Shown here: piece after piece, positions 35,744-44,377 of the stretch
How the letters are laid out: each line of letters begins with the position of its first letter
How positions within the stretch are numbered: the first letter of the stretch is position 1
DNA from: an uncultured Lewinella sp.
GTDB taxonomy: Bacteria; Bacteroidota; Bacteroidia; Chitinophagales; Saprospiraceae
Assembly: GCA_913057785.1 (NCBI GenBank)
Contig: CAJXPD010000049.1
Span: 1-45,619, forward strand
Reading direction: 5' to 3'
DNA length: 45,619 nt
Program-made: the position numbers and the translations under genes
Notes under the pieces: model-generated
What the model was told of the DNA's origin: nothing
Seen by the model: only the letters and a program-made list of their open reading frames with translations
Database searches by the model: none

Positions 35744-36952
35744 TTATCGTGGTACAACACGAATATTGTCGAAGGCAACGATCACTGGATTACTACTCTC
35801 CGCAGGCCCGAACATCATCATCGTCACATTGGACAGATTTGAAACATCTTCCAGCTTTGCCGACGGCTCATCTCCGTCATCCTTGGTGTACACAAATTCA
35901 CTTAGAGGAATACTTAGCGTTTCCCATCCATCTGTCGTGTATGGCCCACCTAGGAACGGTTGCCAGCGCGCCATCACGGTGCCGGGTTGGTCTCGACCAT
36001 GGTCTTCTGCGGAGGGAGCAAAGAATATCTCCATCCGAACCTCCCGCCATTCGATGGGGACGTTAACCTCCATTTTGAAAACCAGATCCTGTACCAAACC
36101 GTTGGAGATGGGAACATTGCCACGGCCGCGCGGTGCCCAATATTGCATGGTCATTTCATTTACCCACTGCCAAGCTCCATGATCATCACTTTGGAAGTAA
36201 GCAAAGGCTCCATCAACCGGCGTAACGCCCTGGATACCCATGGCGGTAGGAGCAGTCCAGGATTCATGCCCTTTGGTGTCAAAATCAAGTAGTATATTTC
36301 GGTCATCTCGGAAAAAGAACGGTGATTCTTGCGTGCCAAAATTGGTGGTAATGCTAATTGGACCAGGCTCTGCGCCATCAGGTACCACAACTCGAACTTC
36401 GGTCTTTTCTATGCTTTCGACCACTCCTTCTACCCCTCCGGTAAAGTTGACTTGCATTGGTTCGAAGAAAAAGTCTCCTTTTATCACCGCTACTCCTCCA
36501 GCCGGGACAAATTCACTCTTAATGCCTGAAATTCTAGGACCGGGGACATTGATCTTAAAGGGATAGGTCAATTCTGAGCCATCCGAGAAGACCAGGCGCA
36601 TTTCATCGGTGACCACCGCAGGAACTGTGGTAGGTACATTTACAATGATGGTTTTATCTGTGATGTAGGTGGGATTCAAGAGTGCCTTCTGATCATTAAA
36701 CCAGAGTTCTTTGGTATCGCCCAGATTGTCGCCCACGATCGCAATCAAGTTACCCAGAAATGCTCCGACCAATAAGGAATCGCTTACTTCTGGATCCGTA
36801 ACACGTACATAGTTGATTACTGCCGGACCATCTTTTTCTGCCAAGGTATCCGGCCCGGAAATGTCCTCTGTACAGGAAAACAGTAGAGCCAACATACCGA
36901 ATACCAGCGTCAGATAGCAAGATCTATGTTGCAATATATTTTTCATGTTCAT
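35744..36952 (-). CDS. Surface glycan-binding lipoprotein (SGBP-B-like)
   Basis: 402 residues with a lipobox (LLFSC, Cys27); ATGs at 36952 and 36946 are both possible. Two IPT/TIG domains (about 40-215) are followed by a xyloglucan-binding-domain-like C-terminal region (about 215-402) with ILLDFDTKGHESWTAP, WQPFLGGPYTTDGWETLSIPL and VIVAFDNIRVVPR. It lies 14 bases after susD and 26 before the longer TIG protein. The order SusC, SusD, SGBP, SGBP is typical. The aromatic residues W/Y in the C-terminal domain are candidates for sugar stacking. The ligand is inferred to be pectic from the neighbouring enzymes. Confidence 0.9.
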   Translation of the reverse strand: MNMKNILQHRSCYLTLVFGMLALLFSCTEDISGPDTLAEKDGPAVINYVRVTDPEVSDSLLVGAFLGNLIAIVGDNLGDTKELWFNDQKALLNPTYITDKTIIVNVPTTVPAVVTDEMRLVFSDGSELTYPFKINVPGPRISGIKSEFVPAGGVAVIKGDFFFEPMQVNFTGGVEGVVESIEKTEVRVVVPDGAEPGPISITTNFGTQESPFFFRDDRNILLDFDTKGHESWTAPTAMGIQGVTPVDGAFAYFQSDDHGAWQWVNEMTMQYWAPRGRGNVPISNGLVQDLVFKMEVNVPIEWREVRMEIFFAPSAEDHGRDQPGTVMARWQPFLGGPYTTDGWETLSIPLSEFVYTKDDGDEPSAKLEDVSNLSNVTMMMFGPAESSNPVIVAFDNIRVVPR

Positions 36953-36966
36953 TAGAATTTATCTGA

Positions 36967-38640
36967 TTATTTGAAGTCATACTCCACCGCTGGTTCCTCA
37001 GGAGCCAGTAAGGGATTCGCTAGTTGTTCCGCTGCCGGTACAGGTAGATTGATATTTTCTTCCCGGAAGGAGATGGTACCCCCTACTGAGGACTCGGTCA
37101 TGATGTAACCTTCTACTGTATTTTCATCCGCAGCTGTGTTAGAGTTATCACGGAAGTAGAAGAAGTCCCGCTTTTGGGCGGACATCATCTGAACCATGTT
37201 GGCTGGAGATCGATAGTAGTAGCGTTTCAGATCAAACCAATACATGGACTCTAGGGCAAACTCCATTCTTCGTTCCCATAGGAGCTGCTCCCAACTTACG
37301 GAGGCTCTAGGTTGTAAACCTGCTCTTCGGCGAATGGCGTTTAGCAATTCCAATGATTTCGCATCTGATGTGCTATTGTTTGCGCCCATGGTGGCTTCTA
37401 CATAGATCAGATATACATCTGCGAGGCGCAGTAGATACTGATTGATGGCTACAGCTTGACCGGTTGTCACTTTGCCCTCATTGTCCTCAGCTGAACCCAC
37501 GATGAATTTCTTGAGATTGGTTAGAGTTGGTGAAGGCGTTTCCAATACCTGGTTTTCATCTTCCGGGTCGCGATTGATGATTTTATACACATAGCCGCCG
37601 TTCGCTCTATTGATTTCTGGATAGAAATCTCCATTTGACATGTAGATGGATGGAAGGCGTCTATCTGCTTCCAGCGTTGCATCCAAAAAGTCTACGGTCA
37701 TACATTTACCTCCACCCCAGGCTTCGGTGTTTCCGGTAATGATGGTGCTTCTAGCCCAATTGGCCTGGCGGCTATTGCCGATAGAATAAGCCCCCGACAT
37801 CCATTGCATCGCAAAAAGGCTTTCCGGGTTATTGTTGTGCTCGATCTTGAAAAGGTCGGCATAGCTATCCATAAGACTTAGCCCACTATTGTCGATCACA
37901 TCAGCTGCAAGATCCTTGGCTTGGGTGAAGTAGCCAGCTGAAGCCGAAGCGTCGCTGTTTAGGTAGAACTGCGCCATAGTTAGGTATAACTTGGCCAGTA
38001 AGCCCTTAGCAGACCATTCGGTTACCCGACCTGGTTCACTGGAAGCAGGTAGGTTTTCGGCAGCAAAGGTCAGGTCACGTCGGACAAACTCAAAGACGCT
38101 AGCCCTGGTGTTCTTCGGCAAGAAAATATCATTGCTGACCACTAGATCAGTGGAATTCTCTACGATCGGAACCTCTCCGAAGAATTCTGACAATAGGTAA
38201 AATGCCATGCCACGAACAAACCTGGCTTCTGCGATCGCTTCTGTGATCACACTCGCTTCTATTTTACCCTCTGCAAAAACTGGCATATCATTGATAATGG
38301 CGTTGGCGTAGGAGACAACTCTATATAGTCCTACCCAGCCATTGGCGATATGGGTGTTTCCCTCATTATAGCTGAAGTAGAAAAATTGCCCCTCCTGATC
38401 CCAAGTGTGGTACAGGTTACCTGCCAATTCTTCTCCCGCAGCCCAGAAAAACTTATCATTGAAATCAAACCACGGGAAACCGTACAAGGTGGCGGTGGCC
38501 GCCATGACATCGGCTTCCGTATTGTAATAGTTATCCAGAGAAGGCCGGTCCTCTATGGGAACTGTTACAAAATCTTCTCCACAGGAGACCGCCGTAAACA
38601 GTAGGACGATCACACTAGTATATTGTAGCAAGCTCTTCAT
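36967..38640 (-). CDS. susD: SusD/RagB-family outer-membrane glycan-binding lipoprotein
   Basis: 557 residues with signal peptide and lipobox (TAVSC, Cys20). SusD features: RPSLDNYYNTEADVMAATAT at the start, helical TPR-like segments with ARFVRGMAFYLLSEFFGEVP near 145, AKGLLAKLYLTMAQFYLN near 210, RLADVYLIYVEA near 415, LNAIRRRAGLQ and WERRMEFALESMYWFDLKRY near 475. SusD forms a lid over the SusC barrel and helps bind oligosaccharide for import. It is 94 bases after susC; that gap contains a GC-rich hairpin. The gene symbol denotes the family, not the starch specificity of the Bacteroides prototype. Confidence 0.96.
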   Translation of the reverse strand: MKSLLQYTSVIVLLFTAVSCGEDFVTVPIEDRPSLDNYYNTEADVMAATATLYGFPWFDFNDKFFWAAGEELAGNLYHTWDQEGQFFYFSYNEGNTHIANGWVGLYRVVSYANAIINDMPVFAEGKIEASVITEAIAEARFVRGMAFYLLSEFFGEVPIVENSTDLVVSNDIFLPKNTRASVFEFVRRDLTFAAENLPASSEPGRVTEWSAKGLLAKLYLTMAQFYLNSDASASAGYFTQAKDLAADVIDNSGLSLMDSYADLFKIEHNNNPESLFAMQWMSGAYSIGNSRQANWARSTIITGNTEAWGGGKCMTVDFLDATLEADRRLPSIYMSNGDFYPEINRANGGYVYKIINRDPEDENQVLETPSPTLTNLKKFIVGSAEDNEGKVTTGQAVAINQYLLRLADVYLIYVEATMGANNSTSDAKSLELLNAIRRRAGLQPRASVSWEQLLWERRMEFALESMYWFDLKRYYYRSPANMVQMMSAQKRDFFYFRDNSNTAADENTVEGYIMTESSVGGTISFREENINLPVPAAEQLANPLLAPEEPAVEYDFK

Positions 38641-38702
38641 GTCTTATTGATTTTATCTAAATGAATAAGATTTAGAGTGTGTTTAAATTTCCATTACTCG
38701 TC

Positions 38703-38730
38703 CTCGCCGGTCTGGCCGCCGGACAGGCAC
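38703..38730. repeat. GC-rich inverted-repeat element between susC and susD
   Basis: A GC-rich block with GTCTGGCCGCCGGAC can fold into a six-pair stem with a CCG loop (one wobble on the plus strand, one mismatch on the minus transcript). It is far richer in GC than its surroundings and lies just after the susC stop. It resembles an intergenic repeat unit or an mRNA processing or stabilising element. The inverted repeat at 3971-3988 has a similar flavour. Confidence 0.45.
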
Positions 38731-38734
38731 ACTC

Positions 38735-41700
38735 TTAGAAATCGATGTCTAATCCGAAAATGAACATTCGTGGCGTGGGATATCGACCCATGTCTACATT
38801 TTGCAGCAGAGGGCTTTGGTTGAAAGCCCCAATCTCTGGGTCGTATCCAGAGTATTTGGTGAAAGTGGCCACGTTCTGGGCATTGAAATACACCTTGAGC
38901 CTTTCGATTCTTGCTTTTTTGGTCAATAGGCTTGGGAAAGTATACCCTAAGCGGATGTTCTGAATCCGAATGTAGGAGCCATCTTCAATGAAGCGATCGG
39001 ACATTCGAGTATTGCGGTTTACATCATTGGTCGTTGGTCGAGGAATGTCCGTATCTGGATTAGCGAGAACAACATTTTCAGGGGCAGACGGCGAGGCATT
39101 GGGATCAAGGTATTGGAATTGAGCTCGATCGAATACCGTTCCTGCCTGGTTACTAAAAACGTTGGTCATTCCTTCAATAACCACTCTGGAATAGTTCAGC
39201 ACATCGGCTCCATAGGATCCATTGATGTAGATCGTAGCATCAAAAGGCCCGATGGTGATGGTATTATTGAATCCAAAGGTGAAATCAGGATTTGGATCTC
39301 CAATGAAAGTTTGGTCATTGACATCAATGATACCATCTCCATTTAGGTCCTTGAATTTGATATCACCTACCCATACGCCACCTCTTTTATCCACCAAGTT
39401 GCGACCATGAGGATACTCGCTCGTGGCATTGCCATCACTCACCTGTACCGCATGATCGAGAATATCTTCTTGATCACTGAACAGCCCATCGGTTACAAAG
39501 CCCCAGAACATTCCCAATGGCTGTCCGACTCGGGTAGTTGTTGCCGTTTGGAACTCTGAATACCAGTATAAGTTCTGCCAATAAATCTTATCGGGGCTAT
39601 CTAGTTCCAGTACTCTGTTTCGATTCAAGGAGAAAGTTAGATCGGTATTCCAACTGAATTTTTGTCTGCGAATGTTCCGGGTATTGAGCGAAATATCAAA
39701 TCCCTTGTTTTCCAATTTACCTACATTGATAAAGGGAGAGGCTATATCATTCCAACCTGTTCCTCCCAGATATCTTGGTATCGTTGTCTGGAGGAGCATA
39801 TCTGTGGTCTGCTTGTCATAGACATCGATGGTCAGATCCATTCGATTGTTGAACATGGAGATATCTAATCCAACATTCAGTTGAGATGTAGTTTCCCAGC
39901 CCAACTCTGGATTGGCGATTCTTGAGGGACGGAAGCCTAGACCAAAGGGCGTTTGTACACTTTGCATTAGCGAGCTGAACAGTCCTGCCGGAATACTTTG
40001 GTTACCTGAGTTTCCATAACCAACTCTCAATTTCAAGTTATTTAAGAACTCTACATCCTTCAAGAAGTCCTCTTGACTTACCCGCCAGGCAAAGGAACCA
40101 GAAGGGAAATATCCCCACTTATTGCCAGGGCCAAAGTTGGAAGAAGCATCTGCTCGATAGGTGAAAGTGAAGAGATACTTTTCAGATAGGTTATAGTTCC
40201 AGCGGGTATAATAGGAGAGCAAAGAACCTGCTCCTAGCCACGCGCCTGGGGCTCCTACATATTCACCTTGACTTAAAATCTGAATATCATTGGTTGGTAA
40301 GTTTCTAACAGTGACGTCAGAGCCTTCCCAAGTGCTCTTTTGCGCTTCTTGACCCAATAGTACCGTTAAGCCATGCTTTTCGCCCAATTGGCGGTTGAAA
40401 GTGAAATAGTTTTTGGTAACCCAGAAGAGATTGTTTTCCTCCCGCTGTCGAAGTCGGTTTTCCCGGTTTTCAATGGCTCCCCATTTATAGGTGGGATGAA
40501 AAGCTTTGTTCAAACTATGGTTATTGTCAAAACCCAGTTCCGTTCTAAACTCCAAACCTTCGAAAATCCGGATGTTCCCATACACATTGGACATGATCCG
40601 TTCTCTTTCTAAGGTATTGTTCCGTTGTAGGGCAGCCGCTACTGGATTGTAGTTTGCTCCCAATTCATTGTTATTGGGTCCAGCATATTCACCATCAATA
40701 TCTCGTACGGCTACATCCGGAGACATCATCAGCGATTGCATAATTACGCCATCTCCCCCATCGTTGAGGGTAATCTGTTCTTGCGTTTGTACAAAAGAAA
40801 AAGAGCCTCCTATCTTGAGCCAATCGTTCACTTGGTTATCTAGGTTTAGTCGAGTAGAAATCCGATCGAAGTCAGATCCAATCACGATACCATCCTGCTG
40901 GAAATAACCACCAGTAATAGCATAGGTAGTCTTATCGGTACCCCCTGTAACAGAGAGTTGATGAGATTGAGAACCTGCACGTCTAAAGATCTCGTCCTGC
41001 CAGTTGGTACCTGTACCCAATAACTCTGGGTCCATGAATCGCTGATTCAAAGGACGCTCAATATCTGAGGCAATTTGTGCCTGATAGTTTGCGTATTGAG
41101 ATAAATCCATCATGGAGATCTCATTGGGTAGATATTGCAAGCCATAGTAAGAGTTATACGAGATTTTCGATTGCCCTTCTTGCCCGCGCTTTGTGGTGAT
41201 GATAATCACACCATTCGCACCACGCGAACCATAAATGGCAGTGGCAGAAGCATCCTTCAATACATCTATGCTAACGATATCTGCTGGGTTGATGGTGGAA
41301 AGTGGATTCACTCGATTTTGGCCGTTAGCTCCACCTGCCCAGTCGAAGCCTGCTGTAGATGCTCCATCTCCCTGAAACGGAATTCCGTCAATCACGTACA
41401 GCGGTTCACTAGAAAGAGAAATGGAATTAGAACCACGAATTCGAATGGAGGCAGCCCCGCCGGGTTGTCCAGAGTTTTGAGTCACCTGGACGCCAGCTAT
41501 TCGACCTTGCAGGGCCTGATCGAGGTTTGTCGTCAAGGAGGTTCTCAATTCCTCTCCTGAGATAGAACTGACTGCTCCAGTGAGATCCGACTTTTTCCGG
41601 GATCCATAGCCGACAATCACGACTTCATCTAAAACGGCTACATCAGGGGTCATCTGCACTCGAATGACAGTCCGTTTATTGATCTTAACTTCTACGGTAT

Positions 41701-42346
41701 TGTAACCAGTGTAGGAAAAGACCAGCGTATTGACATCATCTGGCACATCCAAGTTATAACTGCCATCAATATCTGTGACGGTTCCCGTGCTTGTACCTTT
41801 TACTAAGATGTTTACACCGATTAAAGGCTCTCCACTTTCTGAGGTCACTACCCCGGATATGCGTTGCTCCTTTTTGAGGACGGCCAGGTTTTGCACTACG
41901 CTATGCAAGTTTTCCTGCTTTCGCTTTCGGGTTGGAATTAAAGTCAAATTACCACCCGCATCTAATTTTTCGATCTTGCGAATATGCTTTCGCAACTTTC
42001 GCGTCTCCCTTCTCCCCTCTTTCGTCTTTTTGTACAAGATGATGAACTTACCACCATGGGCTTCATAATTGAAACCAAGATCATCTGTCAGACGATCCAT
42101 CGCTTGTTCAAAGCTTTCCTCTTTTTTAAATTCAAAATTGACTTTTACGTTCTTGACTAACTTAGAGTCATAGGAGAAAAAGACTTGATACTTTTCACTG
42201 AAGTCATCCAGTACTTCCGAGAGTAATTTTTCCTCTAATTCGTAAGTTACTGGTGAGTCCGCTAGCAGTTTTGACCCATATAAAGGACCAAAGGCCAATA
42301 GTAGACATAGAATCAGTGTTGGCTTGAAGATCATAATTGATTTCAT
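38735..42346 (-). CDS. susC: SusC/RagA TonB-dependent transporter with STN signalling domain
   Basis: 1203 residues. A signal peptide (about 1-29) is followed by an STN (secretin/TonB N-terminal) domain (about 30-110, EEKLLSEVLDDFSEKYQVFF), a basic linker, a carboxypeptidase-regulatory-like domain (about 160-240, ISGVVTSESGEPLIGVNI), the plug (about 245-380, DEVVIVGYGSRKKSDLTGAV and IRIRGSNSISLSSEPLYVID) and a long beta-barrel ending in the aromatic FGLDIDF. The STN domain indicates a transducer that passes a substrate signal to the FecR-like anti-sigma factor encoded next to it. It would import oligosaccharides across the outer membrane using TonB energy. No clear -33/-7 box was found in the 76-base gap after fecR. 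Confidence 0.96.
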   Translation of the reverse strand: MKSIMIFKPTLILCLLLAFGPLYGSKLLADSPVTYELEEKLLSEVLDDFSEKYQVFFSYDSKLVKNVKVNFEFKKEESFEQAMDRLTDDLGFNYEAHGGKFIILYKKTKEGRRETRKLRKHIRKIEKLDAGGNLTLIPTRKRKQENLHSVVQNLAVLKKEQRISGVVTSESGEPLIGVNILVKGTSTGTVTDIDGSYNLDVPDDVNTLVFSYTGYNTVEVKINKRTVIRVQMTPDVAVLDEVVIVGYGSRKKSDLTGAVSSISGEELRTSLTTNLDQALQGRIAGVQVTQNSGQPGGAASIRIRGSNSISLSSEPLYVIDGIPFQGDGASTAGFDWAGGANGQNRVNPLSTINPADIVSIDVLKDASATAIYGSRGANGVIIITTKRGQEGQSKISYNSYYGLQYLPNEISMMDLSQYANYQAQIASDIERPLNQRFMDPELLGTGTNWQDEIFRRAGSQSHQLSVTGGTDKTTYAITGGYFQQDGIVIGSDFDRISTRLNLDNQVNDWLKIGGSFSFVQTQEQITLNDGGDGVIMQSLMMSPDVAVRDIDGEYAGPNNNELGANYNPVAAALQRNNTLERERIMSNVYGNIRIFEGLEFRTELGFDNNHSLNKAFHPTYKWGAIENRENRLRQREENNLFWVTKNYFTFNRQLGEKHGLTVLLGQEAQKSTWEGSDVTVRNLPTNDIQILSQGEYVGAPGAWLGAGSLLSYYTRWNYNLSEKYLFTFTYRADASSNFGPGNKWGYFPSGSFAWRVSQEDFLKDVEFLNNLKLRVGYGNSGNQSIPAGLFSSLMQSVQTPFGLGFRPSRIANPELGWETTSQLNVGLDISMFNNRMDLTIDVYDKQTTDMLLQTTIPRYLGGTGWNDIASPFINVGKLENKGFDISLNTRNIRRQKFSWNTDLTFSLNRNRVLELDSPDKIYWQNLYWYSEFQTATTTRVGQPLGMFWGFVTDGLFSDQEDILDHAVQVSDGNATSEYPHGRNLVDKRGGVWVGDIKFKDLNGDGIIDVNDQTFIGDPNPDFTFGFNNTITIGPFDATIYINGSYGADVLNYSRVVIEGMTNVFSNQAGTVFDRAQFQYLDPNASPSAPENVVLANPDTDIPRPTTNDVNRNTRMSDRFIEDGSYIRIQNIRLGYTFPSLLTKKARIERLKVYFNAQNVATFTKYSGYDPEIGAFNQSPLLQNVDMGRYPTPRMFIFGLDIDF

Positions 42347-42422
42347 ACCTTAATTTTTAATGAATTAGCATTCAATGGAGGTAAAGCCTAAGAAGAGCGA
42401 CTTAACCGATTGAAAGTTTTAC

Positions 42423-43382
42423 TTATTCGATAATTAATCTTTTGCCATCCTGCGAAATTTTTGAGCCGAAAATCCTTTCCAGGACAGGGATGGCTACCTC
42501 TAGTTTATCTTTTGGTACAGATAGTGTTTTTACTTCCTGCAAAATTGAAGAATCTTGTATCTCGACTTCTACACTGTAGATCTCTTCAATCTTATCAATG
42601 ATTTCTTGAACGGTCCGATCCTTAAGCTCCAATACACCATCTTTCCAAGAGGCATGTGTGGCAGCCGTCGTTTTATCTTTGCGTTCAATGATGGTTTTTT
42701 CCTTGCCAGAGTAGGTAATGAAGTCCCCTGGATTCAGGGTTTCTTCTCGACCGTCAAGATTTAGTTTAATGCTTCCTTCTTCTAGAAATACATCAGTCTG
42801 ATCTCCTCGTGTATTCACATTAAAAGCAGTGCCTAAGACTTCCACTTCTAAGTCTTCTGTTATGACGGTAAATTTGGCCTTGGTGGCGGGCTTGCGTTCT
42901 ACTTCAAAAAATGCTTCCCCTTTCAGCCAGACTTTACGGTGATTTCCGGGTTTCCATTGTTTGGTGAAGCTGAGCTCGGAATTCGCATTTAGTTTCACGC
43001 TGGATCCATCTGGGAGTTCGATCATTTTCCATTGATCTGGCCCCGTGGAGTAGGCATACATCTGATCCGTGCTTTTGGGCCAGAAGGCAAAGCCTAATAG
43101 CAATAAAGCCACAGCGGCGGCTACGGCTAACCAAGATCTCCTGTTCGTACTAAGTTTCTTTACGGTTGGTTTACTTGTTTGAAGTTTAATCTCGGTCAAC
43201 ATCTCCGCTGAAAGTTCCTTAGGCATTACTTTTTCCAGCTCCTCTTCATTCTCCCAGTCTTCCGCCATCTGTTTACGTAAGATGGAAAGGTCATCACTAC
43301 CTAAGTAGCTTTTCAATTGCTTGAGATCTGCTGCCGTAGCCTCACCCTTTAAATAGCGTTTAATGATATCTTGGCTTATCAT
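42423..43382 (-). CDS. FecR-family anti-sigma factor
   Basis: 319 residues. The N-terminal part (about 1-85) is cytosolic and binds sigma; one membrane helix follows (about 87-105, SWLAVAAAVALLLLGFAFW); the periplasmic FecR domain is about 125-220 with WKMIELPDGSSVKLNANSEL and KVWLKGEAFFEVERK; a DUF4974-type C-terminal domain (about 250-319) ends in FGSKISQDGKRLIIE. The last domain contacts the STN domain of the transporter in related systems. Position between the sigma gene and susC fits the standard order of signal-controlled polysaccharide loci. Confidence 0.95.
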   Translation of the reverse strand: MISQDIIKRYLKGEATAADLKQLKSYLGSDDLSILRKQMAEDWENEEELEKVMPKELSAEMLTEIKLQTSKPTVKKLSTNRRSWLAVAAAVALLLLGFAFWPKSTDQMYAYSTGPDQWKMIELPDGSSVKLNANSELSFTKQWKPGNHRKVWLKGEAFFEVERKPATKAKFTVITEDLEVEVLGTAFNVNTRGDQTDVFLEEGSIKLNLDGREETLNPGDFITYSGKEKTIIERKDKTTAATHASWKDGVLELKDRTVQEIIDKIEEIYSVEVEIQDSSILQEVKTLSVPKDKLEVAIPVLERIFGSKISQDGKRLIIE

Positions 43383-43532
43383 AGATTGTCTTTCTAATAG
43401 TACTACGTTTGAGGAAAAGGTTTACCCCCATCCACGCACAAAAAAATTTCGAGAATACTTCTTTTTGCTACAGAAACGGGCTGTAATTAGGATAATTGTT
43501 GATTGCAGCTTGTCGTCTTCGTAGTGCCGAAG

Positions 43533-44096
43533 TCAACCAATACCAACAAAAATGATTAGAAGGAGATGTAAAAGGGAACCGAGCTTGGCTTGCATTACTT
43601 TCAATGCCTTACTCATTTGTTTTTCTACCGTTTTTGGAGAAATGGATAGCTCTTCCGCAATTTCTTTATAGGTAAGTCCTTGAATCCGGTTGAGTTGGAA
43701 GATTTGCTTTCGTTTCTGAGGCAGTGTTTCAATGGCTGCTGTCAATTGCTCCTGGAGGTCCTGATAGTAGATAGCATCTTCCGTGCAATTGGAAACCTGC
43801 CCCTGTAAATCTGCCCAGTTTTGGACTAAACGATTCTCTCTGGCTCTTTTTCGGAGCTCATCAATCACCATGTTGCGCGCTATAGTGAAGATTTGCCCCT
43901 CTAAAGGTTTGTTGGATTTAAGATCTTTTCGCTTCATCCACAACTTGACAAAAAACTGCTGAGTCAATTCCTTGGTACTGGAACTGTCCTTCACATATCG
44001 GTAAATGAAGTTGTATATCTTTTGATGAGTTAACTGATATAATTCTTCAAAAGCAGCTTCATTGTTTTTATGCAATTTTTTGATCAAGTGTTGCAT
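43533..44096 (-). CDS. ECF-type RNA polymerase sigma factor
   Basis: 187 residues. Region 2 (about 10-85) includes YNFIYRYVKDSSSTKELTQQ and IARNMVIDELRKRA; region 4 (about 115-170) includes LPQKRKQIFQLNRIQGLTYK and the HTH SISPKTVEKQMSKALKVM. A hydrophobic C-terminal tail (LLHLLLIIFVGIG) is common in sigma factors that pair with FecR proteins in Bacteroidota. It probably activates the SusCD locus when the transporter reports substrate. A short hairpin (CTTCG/CGAAG, 43517-43532) immediately follows the stop codon and may tune expression of fecR, which starts 150 bases downstream. Confidence 0.95.
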   Translation of the reverse strand: MQHLIKKLHKNNEAAFEELYQLTHQKIYNFIYRYVKDSSSTKELTQQFFVKLWMKRKDLKSNKPLEGQIFTIARNMVIDELRKRARENRLVQNWADLQGQVSNCTEDAIYYQDLQEQLTAAIETLPQKRKQIFQLNRIQGLTYKEIAEELSISPKTVEKQMSKALKVMQAKLGSLLHLLLIIFVGIG

Positions 44097-44116
44097 AGAA
44101 AATGAGTTACTAATTA

Positions 44117-44146
44117 CAAAGGTCCTGTTTTTTTAAAAGTATCAAA
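44117..44146 (-). promoter_or_regulatory. Candidate promoter of the ECF sigma gene
   Basis: On the minus strand TTTG (44143-44146), an 18-base spacer and GACCTTTG (44117-44124) match the Bacteroidota -33/-7 pattern except for one base. The start codon is 20 bases downstream. This suggests a housekeeping promoter that keeps basal sigma/anti-sigma levels. Confidence 0.5.
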
Positions 44147-44280
44147 ATTTTTTTTGGAAATTCTTTCCTCTAAGCTAATGTTTATTTGGAGAGGATGCAA
44201 AAGACAGCTAAATCACTCTGATGGTTTTGCTTCGCCAGAAGGATGTTTGATGCCTCATTATGCTTGGAAAACACCTAAAC

Positions 44281-44318
44281 GAAAAAAGGGCGAAGCTGCA
44301 AGGCTTGGCCCTTTTTTC
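44281..44318. terminator. Bidirectional terminator after the DUF2911 gene
   Basis: GAAAAAAGGGC (44281-44291) and GCCCTTTTTTC (44308-44318) form an 11-bp stem. Further pairing inside (one mismatch, then AAGCT with GGCTT) closes on a GCAA loop. T-runs at both ends allow action on either strand. It lies 60 bases after the DUF2911 stop. Confidence 0.85.
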
Positions 44319-44377
44319 TATCCAGAAGTGCGTGGGGACCATTCTGTCCTCCTACCTCTGTTGTCTGAGATTCTATA

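Noticed and set aside
35533..36182. Overlapping rightward open frames across the two SGBP genes
   Set aside because: They run across the boundary of two real genes on the other strand and resemble no family.
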